Shown here: positions 33,805 through 42,073 of the stretch, piece by piece
Layout: every line of letters starts with the position of its first letter
Position numbering within the stretch: the stretch's first letter is position 1
Assembly: GCA_018268375.1 (NCBI GenBank)
Contig: JAFDWS010000001.1
Location: 524,627-588,626, forward strand
Reading direction: 5' to 3'
From: Armatimonadota bacterium
GTDB lineage: Bacteria > Armatimonadota > Fimbriimonadia > Fimbriimonadales > Fimbriimonadaceae
Length of the DNA stretch: 64,000 nt
Notes under the pieces: generated by a model
Database searches by the model: none
What the model saw: the letters and a program-made list of their open reading frames with translations, nothing else
What the model was told of the DNA's origin: nothing
Program-made: the position numbers and the translations under genes

Positions 33805-35410
33805 CTTCCCTGCCCTCGATGAACAGCCGCGCGGGCTTGATGGATCTGTATTCCGGGTTCTTCGCGAAAGGCGATTTGTTCAGAATCTGGATGTCGGCCC
33901 GGTGCCCGACCTTCAAGCTCCCAATTTCGCTCTCCATGCGCATCGCGTAGGCGCCCCGCGAGGTGTAGCAAAGCAGGGCCTGGTCCAAAGGAATGTTCTC
34001 GTGGGGCATCCAGACCTTGCCGGTCATGATCTTGCCCGTCACCGCCGTCTCGATTCCGAGCCACGGGTTGATGGAGACGACCGACCAGTCGCTGCCAAAC
34101 GTCAGTTGAGCGCCGGTGTCGAGCAAGTCCTTATAGGCGTAGCTCGTCTTGCTGCGGTCTGTGCCGATGACCTCTTCGCAGTACCGACCGTCGTCCGCCT
34201 TGTGGTATGGCTGCATCGACGGGATGACTCCCAGCTTGCCAAACCGCGGAATGTCAGCGGCAGTCAGATGCTGGGCGTGCTCCACCCTGAACCGTAACTG
34301 CTTCAGGTTCGGCACTGCGCTCTCGAAGAGATCGAGGATTTCGCGGTTCGCCCGGTCACCGATCGCGTGCACGATCACCTGCAGGCCAGCGGCAGCCGCC
34401 TCCTTGATGCCCTTCCTGTAGCTTCCGTCCGTGAAACCGGTTCGCGGAAGGCCGGTCGGGCTCGCTTGGTCAGGAAGCATTTTGGTGAAGGGCTCGAGCA
34501 TCCAAGCCGTCCGAGATCCGAGGCTGCCGTCCATATAAGCTTTGATGCCCTTCGGCACGACCCAGCCGTCCATCGGAGTGAACTCCTGGATTTGCTTGAT
34601 TTGAGACGTCCAGTCGACCGTGGTGCAGTACAAAGCGAAGCGAAGGCTTGGGGCAGGCTCCTTGGCAAAGCGAAGGTAGTGGTGCCAGCCGCTGGTCGAT
34701 CCGATCTCGCTGACCGCGGTGACTCCACATTGGTTCGCCATCTTGGCCGCCGCCCGCAGCCCTTGGTATGTCTCTTCGTTGGTCGAGCGGGGCACGACGA
34801 AGTAGATGAGGGCCATAGCCGTCTCTCGAAGCACACCCGTCGGCTCGCCTGTCTTTGGATCCCGATCGATCGAGCCGCCCCCCGGATTCTTGGTGTCCCT
34901 TGTGATGCGGGCCAGCTTGAGCGCGGCAGAGTTCGCGATCAGGGAGTGACCGTCCATCCGGACCAGAATCGTCGGCACGTCTTTGGTGACGGGGTCAATG
35001 TCCTCCTTGACCGGCTGCACTTTCTCGGGCCAGCTCTCGGCCGACCAGCTATTGCCGATCAGCCACTTCCCTTTCTCGGTCTTCTGCGCCCAGGCACCGA
35101 CCCGCCGCACGAACTCTGACTTGGTGTTGGCGTCCCGCAGGTCGAGCTGTGTGAGTTCAACACCGCCGTCCAGCAAATGGGTGTGGCTATCGATGAAGCC
35201 TGGCAACACGACCGTTCCCTTCGCGTCGACCACCTTCGCCGCCTTGGCAATCCGGCCCGCGTCGTTCTTGCCAAGGTAAGTCACCCGGCCGTCCTTGACT
35301 GCGACGCAAGCGTCCTGCGTGCGCTGGCCGTCTGTCCAGACAAGCGCGTTCTTGATGACGAGGTCATCGGCTGGCGACACCAAGGCGGCGACAACGAAAG
35401 ACAGCAACAT
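33788..35410 (-). CDS. Amidohydrolase family 3 (YtcJ-like), exported
   Basis: 540 residues with a signal-like start (MLLSFVVAALVSPADD). The metal-dependent hydrolase fold shows GFIDSHTHLLDGG (metal-binding HxH), KAYMDGSLGSRTAWMLEP, VIVHAIGDRANREILDLFE (His), FRVEHAQHLTAADI (His) and LTFGSDWSVVSINPWLG (Asp), with the urease-like beta domain at both ends (VVDAKGTVVLPGF, GHRADIQIL). Hydrolyses an amide or ester bond of an unknown small molecule. The 3' end overlaps ctlX by 17 bp; divergent from the SGNH gene at 35431. Confidence 0.92.
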   Translation of the reverse strand: MLLSFVVAALVSPADDLVIKNALVWTDGQRTQDACVAVKDGRVTYLGKNDAGRIAKAAKVVDAKGTVVLPGFIDSHTHLLDGGVELTQLDLRDANTKSEFVRRVGAWAQKTEKGKWLIGNSWSAESWPEKVQPVKEDIDPVTKDVPTILVRMDGHSLIANSAALKLARITRDTKNPGGGSIDRDPKTGEPTGVLRETAMALIYFVVPRSTNEETYQGLRAAAKMANQCGVTAVSEIGSTSGWHHYLRFAKEPAPSLRFALYCTTVDWTSQIKQIQEFTPMDGWVVPKGIKAYMDGSLGSRTAWMLEPFTKMLPDQASPTGLPRTGFTDGSYRKGIKEAAAAGLQVIVHAIGDRANREILDLFESAVPNLKQLRFRVEHAQHLTAADIPRFGKLGVIPSMQPYHKADDGRYCEEVIGTDRSKTSYAYKDLLDTGAQLTFGSDWSVVSINPWLGIETAVTGKIMTGKVWMPHENIPLDQALLCYTSRGAYAMRMESEIGSLKVGHRADIQILNKSPFAKNPEYRSIKPARLFIEGREVKLGG

Positions 35411-35430
35411 GCGCCGAGTTTACGGTCAAA

Positions 35431-36150
35431 ATGGTCGCGATGTTGCCGTCGCTGTTTGCTGCTTGCCTCTTTGCGACCTTGGCCGGCCAAGAACCCGCCA
35501 ATCCCGCCACGACTCCCGCTGACCGGCTAAACGAGGACTGGTGGAAGCAGCGCCACGAGCAGTGCATTGAGATCACCAAGAAGGGAGGCGTGGACATCGT
35601 CTTCCTCGGCGACTCAATTACCCAGGGCTGGGAGTCCACCGGCAAGGCGGCATGGGACAAGTGGTACGGCGACAAGCACGCGGCGAACTTCGGGTTCAGC
35701 GGGGACCGGACTGAACACGTGCTTTGGCGTCTCGGTCACGGCGAGATCGTCGGATTGAAGCCAAAGGTCGTCGTGATGATGATCGGCACCAACAACGTTG
35801 GTCACGGCTCATCGAATCCCAAGCAGGCAGCGCAAGGCATCTCGCTCATCTTGAAGACGCTCATGAAGGAACTGCCCTCGACGAAGATCCTCCTCCTCGC
35901 TGTTTTTCCTCGGGCTGAGAGCCCTCAGGACCCGATGAGGCACAGCGTTGACGAGATCAATGCGCAGATCACGTCGTTCGACGACGGGCACCGCGTCCAC
36001 TTTGAAGACATTGGCTACGCGTTCAAGAACACAGACGGAACCCTGCGCACGCTCTTGATGCCCGACCAGCTCCACCTGAACGAAGGCGGGTACGAGATTT
36101 GGGGCGAGGCGATGGATCGAGCCCTCTCGCGCATGCTCGGCCACAGCTAG
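35431..36150 (+). CDS. SGNH/GDSL hydrolase (exported)
   Basis: 239 residues. Signal peptide PSLFAACLFATLAGQ. Catalytic blocks are all visible: block I VFLGDSITQGWE (nucleophile Ser), block II NFGFSGDRTEHVLWRL (Gly), block III MMIGTNNVGH (Asn) and block V MPDQLHLNEGGYEIW (Asp and His). The style (W-rich GWE...GFSGDRTE) is that of the platelet-activating-factor-acetylhydrolase-like carbohydrate esterases, so deacetylation of a glycan is a reasonable guess. Divergent from the amidohydrolase, with 20 bp between the two starts. Confidence 0.93.
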   Translation: MVAMLPSLFAACLFATLAGQEPANPATTPADRLNEDWWKQRHEQCIEITKKGGVDIVFLGDSITQGWESTGKAAWDKWYGDKHAANFGFSGDRTEHVLWRLGHGEIVGLKPKVVVMMIGTNNVGHGSSNPKQAAQGISLILKTLMKELPSTKILLLAVFPRAESPQDPMRHSVDEINAQITSFDDGHRVHFEDIGYAFKNTDGTLRTLLMPDQLHLNEGGYEIWGEAMDRALSRMLGHS

Positions 36151-36187
36151 GCTTGACGCTCCCGAGCGGAGCGGCTACACTCGCGCC

Positions 36188-36748
36188 ATGGTACGGGGAT
36201 TTCTCCTTCTCGCTGGGCTCGTCGTTTGCACCGTGGGGTGCATGTCGGGAGGCACCACATTCGACGACGGTAAGGGCAACAAGGTCTCGGTGGACGCCAA
36301 CGGCACGAAGATGTCGGCGACCGACGACAAGGGCAACAGCAGCAGTTTGGAGGGCAACACGGCAGGCGGCACCGTCAAAGTCACCGACGCCCAGGGCAAG
36401 ACGTCTACGATGACCTCCGGGACGACGGTCTCCGAAGCCGACCTCGGCCTCCCCTTCTATCCGGGGTCTTCTGAGAAGTCCACTGGCTCCATCAAGACTG
36501 ACACCCCGGAAAACACGACCGTCATGTCGGCCCGCTCCACTGCGGACGACCCGTTGAAAGTCTCCGAGTTCTACAAGGCTAAGTTGAAGAACGCGACCGC
36601 AAGCTCGGTCAGTAGCGACGCTTCCAAGAGCGAAATGGTCAGCGGCGAACTTGAGAACGGCGCAAAGGTGCAGGTCGGAGCGGTGAAGAACAAAGACGCG
36701 ACCACCACGGACATCACCGTCGTCGTCACTTTAGAAAAGAAGAAGTAG
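36188..36748 (+). CDS. Predicted lipoprotein
   Basis: 186 residues. Lipobox-like end of the signal peptide in LVVCTVGC at residue ~18, then a mature chain rich in Asp, Lys, Ser, Thr and Gly (DDGKGNKVSVDANGT, DDKGNSSSLEGN, DAQGKTSTMTSG), which is a short beta-hairpin-like repeat. The C-terminal half (LGLPFYPGSSEKSTGSI, PLKVSEFYKAKLKNAT) resembles a small domain found in other bacterial lipoproteins. Function unknown; probably outer membrane-anchored. 37 bp after the SGNH gene. Confidence 0.8.
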   Translation: MVRGFLLLAGLVVCTVGCMSGGTTFDDGKGNKVSVDANGTKMSATDDKGNSSSLEGNTAGGTVKVTDAQGKTSTMTSGTTVSEADLGLPFYPGSSEKSTGSIKTDTPENTTVMSARSTADDPLKVSEFYKAKLKNATASSVSSDASKSEMVSGELENGAKVQVGAVKNKDATTTDITVVVTLEKKK

Positions 36749-36788
36749 GGCGAACAGGCGACTATCCCGATTCGACTATGCTCGCACC

Positions 36789-38996
36789 ATGAGGATCGCG
36801 ATCCTTCTGTGTGCCCTCGCCGCGAGCCGGTTCGCCATGTCAGACCCGCTGCTGGAACTTGACGCGTGCAACGTCGTCTGGATGACGCCCAGCCAGGGCG
36901 CAGAAGGCTCGATGCCGATCGGCAACGGAGCGGTCGGAGCCAATGTCTGGGTCGAGCCGAACGGCGACATCGTCCTTCTCCTTTCGCGGACAGATGCCTG
37001 GAGCGAAGCGTGCCGGCTCTTGAAGGTCGGCCGCGTCAGGGTGCACTTCGAACCCAATCCCTTTGCCCACCAGCTCCGCCAAGAGCTCGTGCTCCGGGAC
37101 GGGCGTATCCGCTTGACCGCCGCGGGAACTGACCTCAGCGTGTTCGTCGAAGACGGCCCTGCTGTCGTACGCTTGGTAGGAACGAAGCCGGCCAAGACGA
37201 AGATGACGGTGACGGTCGAGTGCTGGCGCGACAAGGAGAAGCGGCTGACCGGAGGCGAGTTGGATTCGTCTTGGACGATGCGCGGCGCGCCCGACAGCGT
37301 CAACGTGAGCGAATCGGCGGACGTCTTTCCAAAACCGAAAGGCGACGCGCTTGTCTGGTACCACCGCAACGAAAGCAGCATCGTTCCCTTCACTCTCAAG
37401 CACCAGGGCATCGAGCAGTTCGCGGGCCTCGTCAAGGACCCGCTCCTGCACCGGACGTTCGGCGGATGGGTCGAGGGGCCGGGGCTCCGGCGCTCCGCGG
37501 AACGAGAGCTACGCGACGAGGGCGGCCGAGAGGTCGACCTGCGAATCCTGACGCCATGCTCTCAGCGCGAGTCTGCGCAGAAGTGGCTGGCCGTCACCGA
37601 AGACTGGGCTCGCCAAGCCAAGAGCGGCAAGAAGGCGTTGGAGAAGACCCGCGAGCACTGGAACGGCTATTGGAGGCAAAGCTGGATTTGGGTGAGCGGA
37701 TTCCCGCAGGCACGAAGGATCAACCAGAGCTATGCGCTTCAGAAATGGATGACCGCCTGCGCCTCCGGCGGCACCTATCCGATCAAGTTCAACGGCTCGA
37801 TCTTCACCGTCGAACCAAAGGCGGACGGCCAACCCTACGACCCGGACTGGCGGCGTTGGGGCGATTGCTTCTGGTGGCAGAACACCCGGTTCCCCTACGC
37901 GGCCATGCCCGCTCGCGGCGAATACGGCGAAATGCACGGCCTCTACAAGATGTTCGAGGACGCCTTGCCCCTTTGCAAAGCACGGGCGAAGGCCTATTAC
38001 GGCGCCGACGGGGTCTACTTCCCCGAGACCATCACGGCTTTTGGCACTTATTCGAACGGCGACTATGGTTGGAACCGAGACGGCAAGAAGGCGAGCGACG
38101 TGGACTGTCCCTGGTGGATGTTCGCCTGGCAGCAAGGCCTCGAACTGGTGTCCTTGATGCTCGACGAATACGAGGGCACGGAAAGCCGCTTGTTCCTCGA
38201 CCAGCACCTCCTACCCATGGCGCGCGAGGTCTTGTCCTATTACCATGCACGCTTTTTGCAAGCTGACGGCAAGCTGAAGATCTCGCCGACGCAAGCCGTC
38301 GAGACGTATTGGCACGGCGTTGTGGACGACACGCCATCGGTGGCCGGGCTCTGGGCGGTCACGGAAAGGCTGCTCGCCATCAAGGGGCTGCCCGAGAAAG
38401 ACCGGCAAGCTTGGAGCGACCTTCGTTCTTCGCTCACGCCCGTCCCCGTGACGGCCGACCACAAACGCATCGCACCGGCAAGGGAGTTCAATCCGGACCG
38501 TTCGAACGTCGAGAACCCTGAGCTCTATGCGATCTGGCCGTTCCGCGTCTATGGCGTGGGCCGGCAAAACTTGGCCGTCGCACGGGAGACCTTTAAGGGC
38601 CGTATTGAAAAGGCGAACATGGGCTGGCAGTACGACGGCCAGACTGCCGCGATCGCAGGACTGGCACAAGAGGCGATGGAAAGCTTGTTGGCCAAGGTGG
38701 CGAACTCGAACAAGTCCCACCGGTTCCCTGCGATTTGGGGGCCGAACTATGACTGGCTGCCCGATCAGTGCCATGGCAGCAACATCATGCTGACCCTCCA
38801 GAACATGGCCTTCCAGTGCGACAGGGACAAGATATTCGTGTTGCCCGCCTGGCCAGCCGCGTGGGACGTCTCGTTCAAATTTCACGCTGCTAAGCAGACG
38901 ACCGTCGAGGTCACCTACCGCAAGGGACAACTGGTCTCGGTCATTGTCAGCCCGGAGTCACGACGGAAGGATCTGGTCGTGATGCCGACGCAATGA
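36789..38996 (+). CDS. DUF5703 / GH95-like glycoside hydrolase (exported)
   Basis: 735 residues. A short signal (MRIAILLCALAASRFAMS) precedes the DUF5703 N-terminal domain: NVVWMTPSQGAEGSMPIGNGAVGANVWVEPNGDIVLLLSRTDAWSE and GRVRVHFEPNPF. The long central part is an (alpha/alpha)6-like barrel with many Trp (WRRWGDCFWWQNTRFPYAAMPARGEY, CPWWMFAWQQGLELVSLMLDEYEGTESRLFL), and ends in a small beta domain (VEVTYRKGQLVSVIVSP). GH95-type fucosidases have this layout, but the exact sugar cannot be named. Acts in the periplasm or outside. 40 bp after the lipoprotein gene. Confidence 0.87.
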   Translation: MRIAILLCALAASRFAMSDPLLELDACNVVWMTPSQGAEGSMPIGNGAVGANVWVEPNGDIVLLLSRTDAWSEACRLLKVGRVRVHFEPNPFAHQLRQELVLRDGRIRLTAAGTDLSVFVEDGPAVVRLVGTKPAKTKMTVTVECWRDKEKRLTGGELDSSWTMRGAPDSVNVSESADVFPKPKGDALVWYHRNESSIVPFTLKHQGIEQFAGLVKDPLLHRTFGGWVEGPGLRRSAERELRDEGGREVDLRILTPCSQRESAQKWLAVTEDWARQAKSGKKALEKTREHWNGYWRQSWIWVSGFPQARRINQSYALQKWMTACASGGTYPIKFNGSIFTVEPKADGQPYDPDWRRWGDCFWWQNTRFPYAAMPARGEYGEMHGLYKMFEDALPLCKARAKAYYGADGVYFPETITAFGTYSNGDYGWNRDGKKASDVDCPWWMFAWQQGLELVSLMLDEYEGTESRLFLDQHLLPMAREVLSYYHARFLQADGKLKISPTQAVETYWHGVVDDTPSVAGLWAVTERLLAIKGLPEKDRQAWSDLRSSLTPVPVTADHKRIAPAREFNPDRSNVENPELYAIWPFRVYGVGRQNLAVARETFKGRIEKANMGWQYDGQTAAIAGLAQEAMESLLAKVANSNKSHRFPAIWGPNYDWLPDQCHGSNIMLTLQNMAFQCDRDKIFVLPAWPAAWDVSFKFHAAKQTTVEVTYRKGQLVSVIVSPESRRKDLVVMPTQ

Positions 38997-38999
38997 CCT

Positions 39000-39848
39000 T
39001 TAAAGGTTGCGGACGGAGAACGTGTCGCCTTGGCGGACGTCGCCGGTCTCCCAACCTTTGAGGAACCATCGGGCTCGCTGTTCGGACGTCCCGTGGGTGA
39101 ACGCGTCGGGCACGACATAGCCTTGCATCTTCTTTTGAAGAGCGTCGTCGCCGATCGCGTTGGCGGCGTTCAGCGCGCTTTCGAGGTCCTTCCGGTCGAG
39201 CGAGGCGAGTTGCTTGGCGTGGTGCGCCCAGACTCCGGCGTAGAAGTCAGCCTGAAGTTCAAGACGGACGGAGAGTTGGTTGTACTGGCGGTCGGACATC
39301 TGCTCGCGCTTGGCGTGAACCTGGTCCAAAGTTCCGAGTTGCTTTTGGACGTGGTGACCGACCTCGTGAGCGATGACGTAGGCTTGGGCGAAGTCGCCAT
39401 TTGCACCGAACTTCTGCTTCATCATGTCGTAGAAGCTGAGGTCGATGTAGACCTTTTCGTCGTTGCCGCAATAGAACGGACCCATGCCTGCGTCGGCCAC
39501 GCCGCAACCTGACTCGACCTGCTGGGTGAACATGACCAGCTTCGGCTCGACATACTCCCTTCCCAGTTGGCGGAAGATGTCGTGCCAAACAGTCTCCGTG
39601 TCCTTGAGGGTCACGGCCGTGAACTTGCGCAGCTCTTCCTCGTGTGGGGTCGGCTGGTATTCGCCGCTCGCAGACGTCGGGCTCGATCCGGATACCTGGT
39701 TCAGCACTTGCATCGGGTTCTGCCCGGTCAACAAGGAATAGGCGAGGACGACGATCAAGCCGACGCCACCGATGCCAGCGACCCGGCCACCCGTCATTCC
39801 ACGGCGGTCTTCAATGTTCGTGCTTTCTTCTCTGTCTTCCCAACGCAT
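39000..39848 (-). CDS. Neutral zinc metallopeptidase (YpfJ-like)
   Basis: 282 residues. One membrane span near residue 30 (GGVGLIVVLAYSLLTG), then a periplasmic-type domain with the zinc motif AYVIAHEVGHHVQKQLG (HExxH) and LELQADFYAGVWAHHA, where the Glu is a likely third ligand. Other family blocks: SGCGVADAGMGPFYCGNDEKVYIDL, MKQKFGANGDFAQAY and TFSVRNL at the end. Function in cells is unknown. It starts 4 bp after the SelW-like gene on the same strand, suggesting one operon. Confidence 0.94.
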   Translation of the reverse strand: MRWEDREESTNIEDRRGMTGGRVAGIGGVGLIVVLAYSLLTGQNPMQVLNQVSGSSPTSASGEYQPTPHEEELRKFTAVTLKDTETVWHDIFRQLGREYVEPKLVMFTQQVESGCGVADAGMGPFYCGNDEKVYIDLSFYDMMKQKFGANGDFAQAYVIAHEVGHHVQKQLGTLDQVHAKREQMSDRQYNQLSVRLELQADFYAGVWAHHAKQLASLDRKDLESALNAANAIGDDALQKKMQGYVVPDAFTHGTSEQRARWFLKGWETGDVRQGDTFSVRNL

Positions 39849-39852
39849 GGTC

Positions 39853-40107
39853 TTAGCGCGTCCGCTCCTGTATCAGTCTTAGGATTTCGCCTGGTTCAGC
39901 GTGCCGGCCCATCGCCTTCTTGCTAAAGACAAGGACGCCGTCCAAGCTCACGTCGAAGACACCGCCGCTACCGGGAACCAAGGTCACCTCGGTGAAGGGA
40001 TGGGCCAGCCCCACCGGGCTCTTGTATGTTTCTATGACTTCGGACGCCAAACTGACGGCCCTCGGTAAATAGTTTCAAGACAGGCAAAACTCGATTCTCA
40101 GTGTCAT
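39853..40107 (-). CDS. SelW/Rdx-family selenoprotein with in-frame UGA (CxxU)
   Basis: 84 residues if the TGA at 40075-40077 is read as selenocysteine. The protein starts MTLRIEFCLS, then U (UGA) at residue 11, then NYLPRAVSLASEVIETY; so the motif is Cys8-Leu-Ser-Sec11. After the UGA the family core follows intact: EVTLVPGSGGVFDVSLDG, VFSKKAMGRH and GEILRLIQ. Rdx/SelW proteins are thioredoxin-like redox proteins with CxxC or CxxU at exactly this site. Without read-through only a 10-residue peptide or an internal start would be made. A SECIS-like hairpin follows the UGA. The gene lies between the quinate-dehydrogenase-like gene and the YpfJ gene on the same strand, 4 bp upstream of the latter. 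No Sec machinery is in the window. Confidence 0.85.
40041..40064 (-). promoter_or_regulatory. Candidate bacterial SECIS hairpin
   Basis: Directly downstream of the UGA (40075-40077), on the mRNA strand, C-G-(A)-GG-GCC pairs with GGC-(G)-U-C-C-G around the eight-base loop GUCAGUUU (40056-40049). The stem has seven pairs (one G-U) and two single-base bulges. The loop starts 18 bases after the UGA, within the spacing usual for bacterial SECIS, and carries G-U at its 5' end. Folding by eye only. Confidence 0.5.
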
Positions 40108-40178
40108 GGCTCGACTCCATACTTTGACGCCACGCTGAGCGCCAAGGTGATTCTATCCCCCTCAATTCGTGAAAATGC

Positions 40179-41156
40179 TCAGACCGTTGCAGGCACAGGT
40201 TCAGTCGTCAGATCGATCACGTTCGGCTTCCAACCCAACTCCTCCAGCTTGGCCAAATAATCGGCGTCGGTGGCTTCAGATTGAGGCTTGCCGATGAGGG
40301 TGAGGAGCACCCCTTCCATGACGTTCGTGGCAAACGTCTCGCCTCCCATAACCGGCGTCGTCGTGATCGCCCGCTTGACGCCCGTGGTTCGAAGCCATTC
40401 GAGGTCGGCTGAACGCAACGTTTGAGTCAAGATCGTCTTCCCGGTCATGTCGTCGGGCGCATATCGTCGGATGAAGTGCCAGTCGCCGGCGATCAGCGTC
40501 GCCCACTTGAAGACCTCGGGGTATTTCGGCTTGCGTTCCTCTTGCTTCGCACCCGTCGGATAGAACCACTGGAACGGAAGCTGGGTGATCACTGGCAGCA
40601 GGATTCCAGCAAGAGTCGAGACCTTGCTGTACTTTGTGATCTTCAGGGGAATCCCTAGGCCGAAGTAGAAGTCGCCATAGAGCACGTTCGGGCAAACCTT
40701 GTCGAGAGCTTGGGCCATGCCAAACCGATCGACAGCCGCCACCAGCAACACCCGCTCGCTTGAGAAGTCGACGGTCTTGTCAGCTTCGAGGATTTCGATC
40801 GTGCGGCGCTCGAGAGTGTGCTTGAGTCCGCTTCCATCAACGACGGGCGTCTTCTGAACTCCTTTGATAAGGCCTAGGATCTCACGGAACGCGTAACGCT
40901 TCTTCTCGGTCGCCAGCCAGATGTCCGCGCCCCCGACGCCAAGGGCTGCAACGTGCCCGTCCAGCGCCTCCATGATCTCCTTGAACTGGGCACGGTCCCC
41001 GTCCGTACCGATCCGGTCGATCTCGAACGTTTGGCCAAGGATGTCGGTGCGGAAGCTCTTGTCGCGTTTGCTCGTACCCAGCGATACGGAGACCACATGC
41101 TTGACCGATGCGTCGTCGTTCCGCAGGATCTCTTCGACTCGGGCGGTGATGGCCAT
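40179..41156 (-). CDS. Conserved protein of the so-called quinate 5-dehydrogenase-like group
   Basis: 325 residues. Conserved-looking blocks: KHVVSVSLGTSKRDKSF, RIGTDGDRAQFKEIMEALDGHVAALGVGGADIWL, VDGSGLKHTLERRTIEIL, VLLVAAVDRFGMAQALDK, YGDFYFGLGIPL, MTGKTILTQTLRSADLEWLRTTGVKRAITTTPVMGGETFATNVMEGVLL. Database entries of this type are sometimes labelled quinate 5-dehydrogenase, but I see no proof of that activity here; the GVGGADI and GGETFATNVME sites look like nucleotide or substrate loops. It begins 3 bp after the RidA stop and precedes the SelW-like gene by 71 bp. Confidence 0.6.
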   Translation of the reverse strand: MAITARVEEILRNDDASVKHVVSVSLGTSKRDKSFRTDILGQTFEIDRIGTDGDRAQFKEIMEALDGHVAALGVGGADIWLATEKKRYAFREILGLIKGVQKTPVVDGSGLKHTLERRTIEILEADKTVDFSSERVLLVAAVDRFGMAQALDKVCPNVLYGDFYFGLGIPLKITKYSKVSTLAGILLPVITQLPFQWFYPTGAKQEERKPKYPEVFKWATLIAGDWHFIRRYAPDDMTGKTILTQTLRSADLEWLRTTGVKRAITTTPVMGGETFATNVMEGVLLTLIGKPQSEATDADYLAKLEELGWKPNVIDLTTEPVPATV

Positions 41157-41159
41157 GGC

Positions 41160-41540
41160 TCAGTACACCGCAGTGACTTCGATTTCGACGTCCACGCCTT
41201 TTGGGAGACCGGCCACCGCAACCGTCGAACGCGCTGGAGGTTCGTTCTCGAAGCACGCCCCGTAGACCTCGTTGACGGCGGCGAAATGATCCATCGAGCT
41301 CAGGAAGATCGTCGTCTTCGCGACGTTCTCGAAGCCCAAGCCCGCTGACTCGAGGAGTGCATTGATGTTGGCCATGACTTGCGTGGCCTGCTCGCGGACA
41401 TCGCCGGTCACCAAGCTACCGTCGGGTTTCAATGGGATTTGCCCGCTACAGAACAGGAAGCGTCCCTCGGCGCGAACAGACTGGGAATAGGGGCCGATCG
41501 CGGCGGGCGCGTTGAGCGTGTTGTGGGCTTGCCTGGTCAC
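41160..41540 (-). CDS. ridA: RidA family reactive enamine/imine deaminase
   Basis: 126 residues. Hydrolyses reactive 2-aminoacrylate-type enamines and imines released by PLP enzymes. The signature is complete: APAAIGPYSQSVRAEGRFLFCSGQIP, GDVREQATQVMANINALLESAGLGFENVAKTTIFLSSMDHFAAVNEVY, and the C-terminal PPARSTVAVAGLPKGVDVEIEVTAVY, with the catalytic-type Arg in ARSTV and Glu in VEIE. Ends 3 bp before the start of the following gene, so they are co-transcribed; selW and ypfJ follow in the same direction. Confidence 0.96.
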   Translation of the reverse strand: MTRQAHNTLNAPAAIGPYSQSVRAEGRFLFCSGQIPLKPDGSLVTGDVREQATQVMANINALLESAGLGFENVAKTTIFLSSMDHFAAVNEVYGACFENEPPARSTVAVAGLPKGVDVEIEVTAVY

Positions 41541-41587
41541 GGACGAAATTTACCTGCGCGCCAATGCGACCGCGCCGCCGCCTCGCC

Positions 41588-42013
41588 TTACCGGCCGTCG
41601 CGGAAGGGAGAGTAGCCCCAAGCCTGGAGGTTGTCTTGGCCAATGACCGGCGGAGCGCCGTAGCCGGGGCCGGTGTCTGGAGCGTAGCCGGGGCGATATC
41701 CCGAGTCCTGCGGCTGCATCGCGGTCGACGACTCGAAGGGTGTCACGACATAGCCCGGCGTTTGTAACTCTTCAGGCTCTACGGGAACGATCATGGTGGC
41801 CGTCAATGAGTCGTTCAGAGCTGGGGTGAAGGGGGTGACGACATGGGCCATGTCGAGGGACAAGCCGACCGTCAGCAGGTTAGGCGAGTCAATCGGCCAG
41901 ACGGGTGGAAGCACAGCGTCGTTCAACGAGACCACCTCGGTCCACTTCATCTCGAAGTGCTGGCCGAAAGCGATGGCAGGAAGGAGCGCCAAGAGCAGGA
42001 CGGTTCTCCTCAT
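41588..42013 (-). CDS. Secreted protein with Pro/Gly/Tyr-rich tail
   Basis: 141 residues. Signal peptide MRRTVLLLALLPAIAFGQ. The mature part starts with a strand-rich stretch (FEMKWTEVVSLNDAVLPPVWP, LTVGLSLDMAHVVTPFTPALNDSLTATMIVPV) and ends in a low-complexity region with repeated GYxPGYxPDTGPGYGAPP. No family recognised. The start is chosen for the signal peptide; the frame is open 19 codons further upstream. Confidence 0.65.
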   Translation of the reverse strand: MRRTVLLLALLPAIAFGQHFEMKWTEVVSLNDAVLPPVWPIDSPNLLTVGLSLDMAHVVTPFTPALNDSLTATMIVPVEPEELQTPGYVVTPFESSTAMQPQDSGYRPGYAPDTGPGYGAPPVIGQDNLQAWGYSPFRDGR

Positions 42014-42073
42014 AAAACTACGGGCTTCCACTTCTAGAGACGACGAGCAGCCCCACATTGATCGATGCAAGCA

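Noticed and set aside
39853..40050. Separate 65-codon gene starting at an internal ATG
   Set aside because: It is the C-terminal part of the SelW-like frame; the family N-terminus with its CxxU site lies in frame upstream across the TGA.
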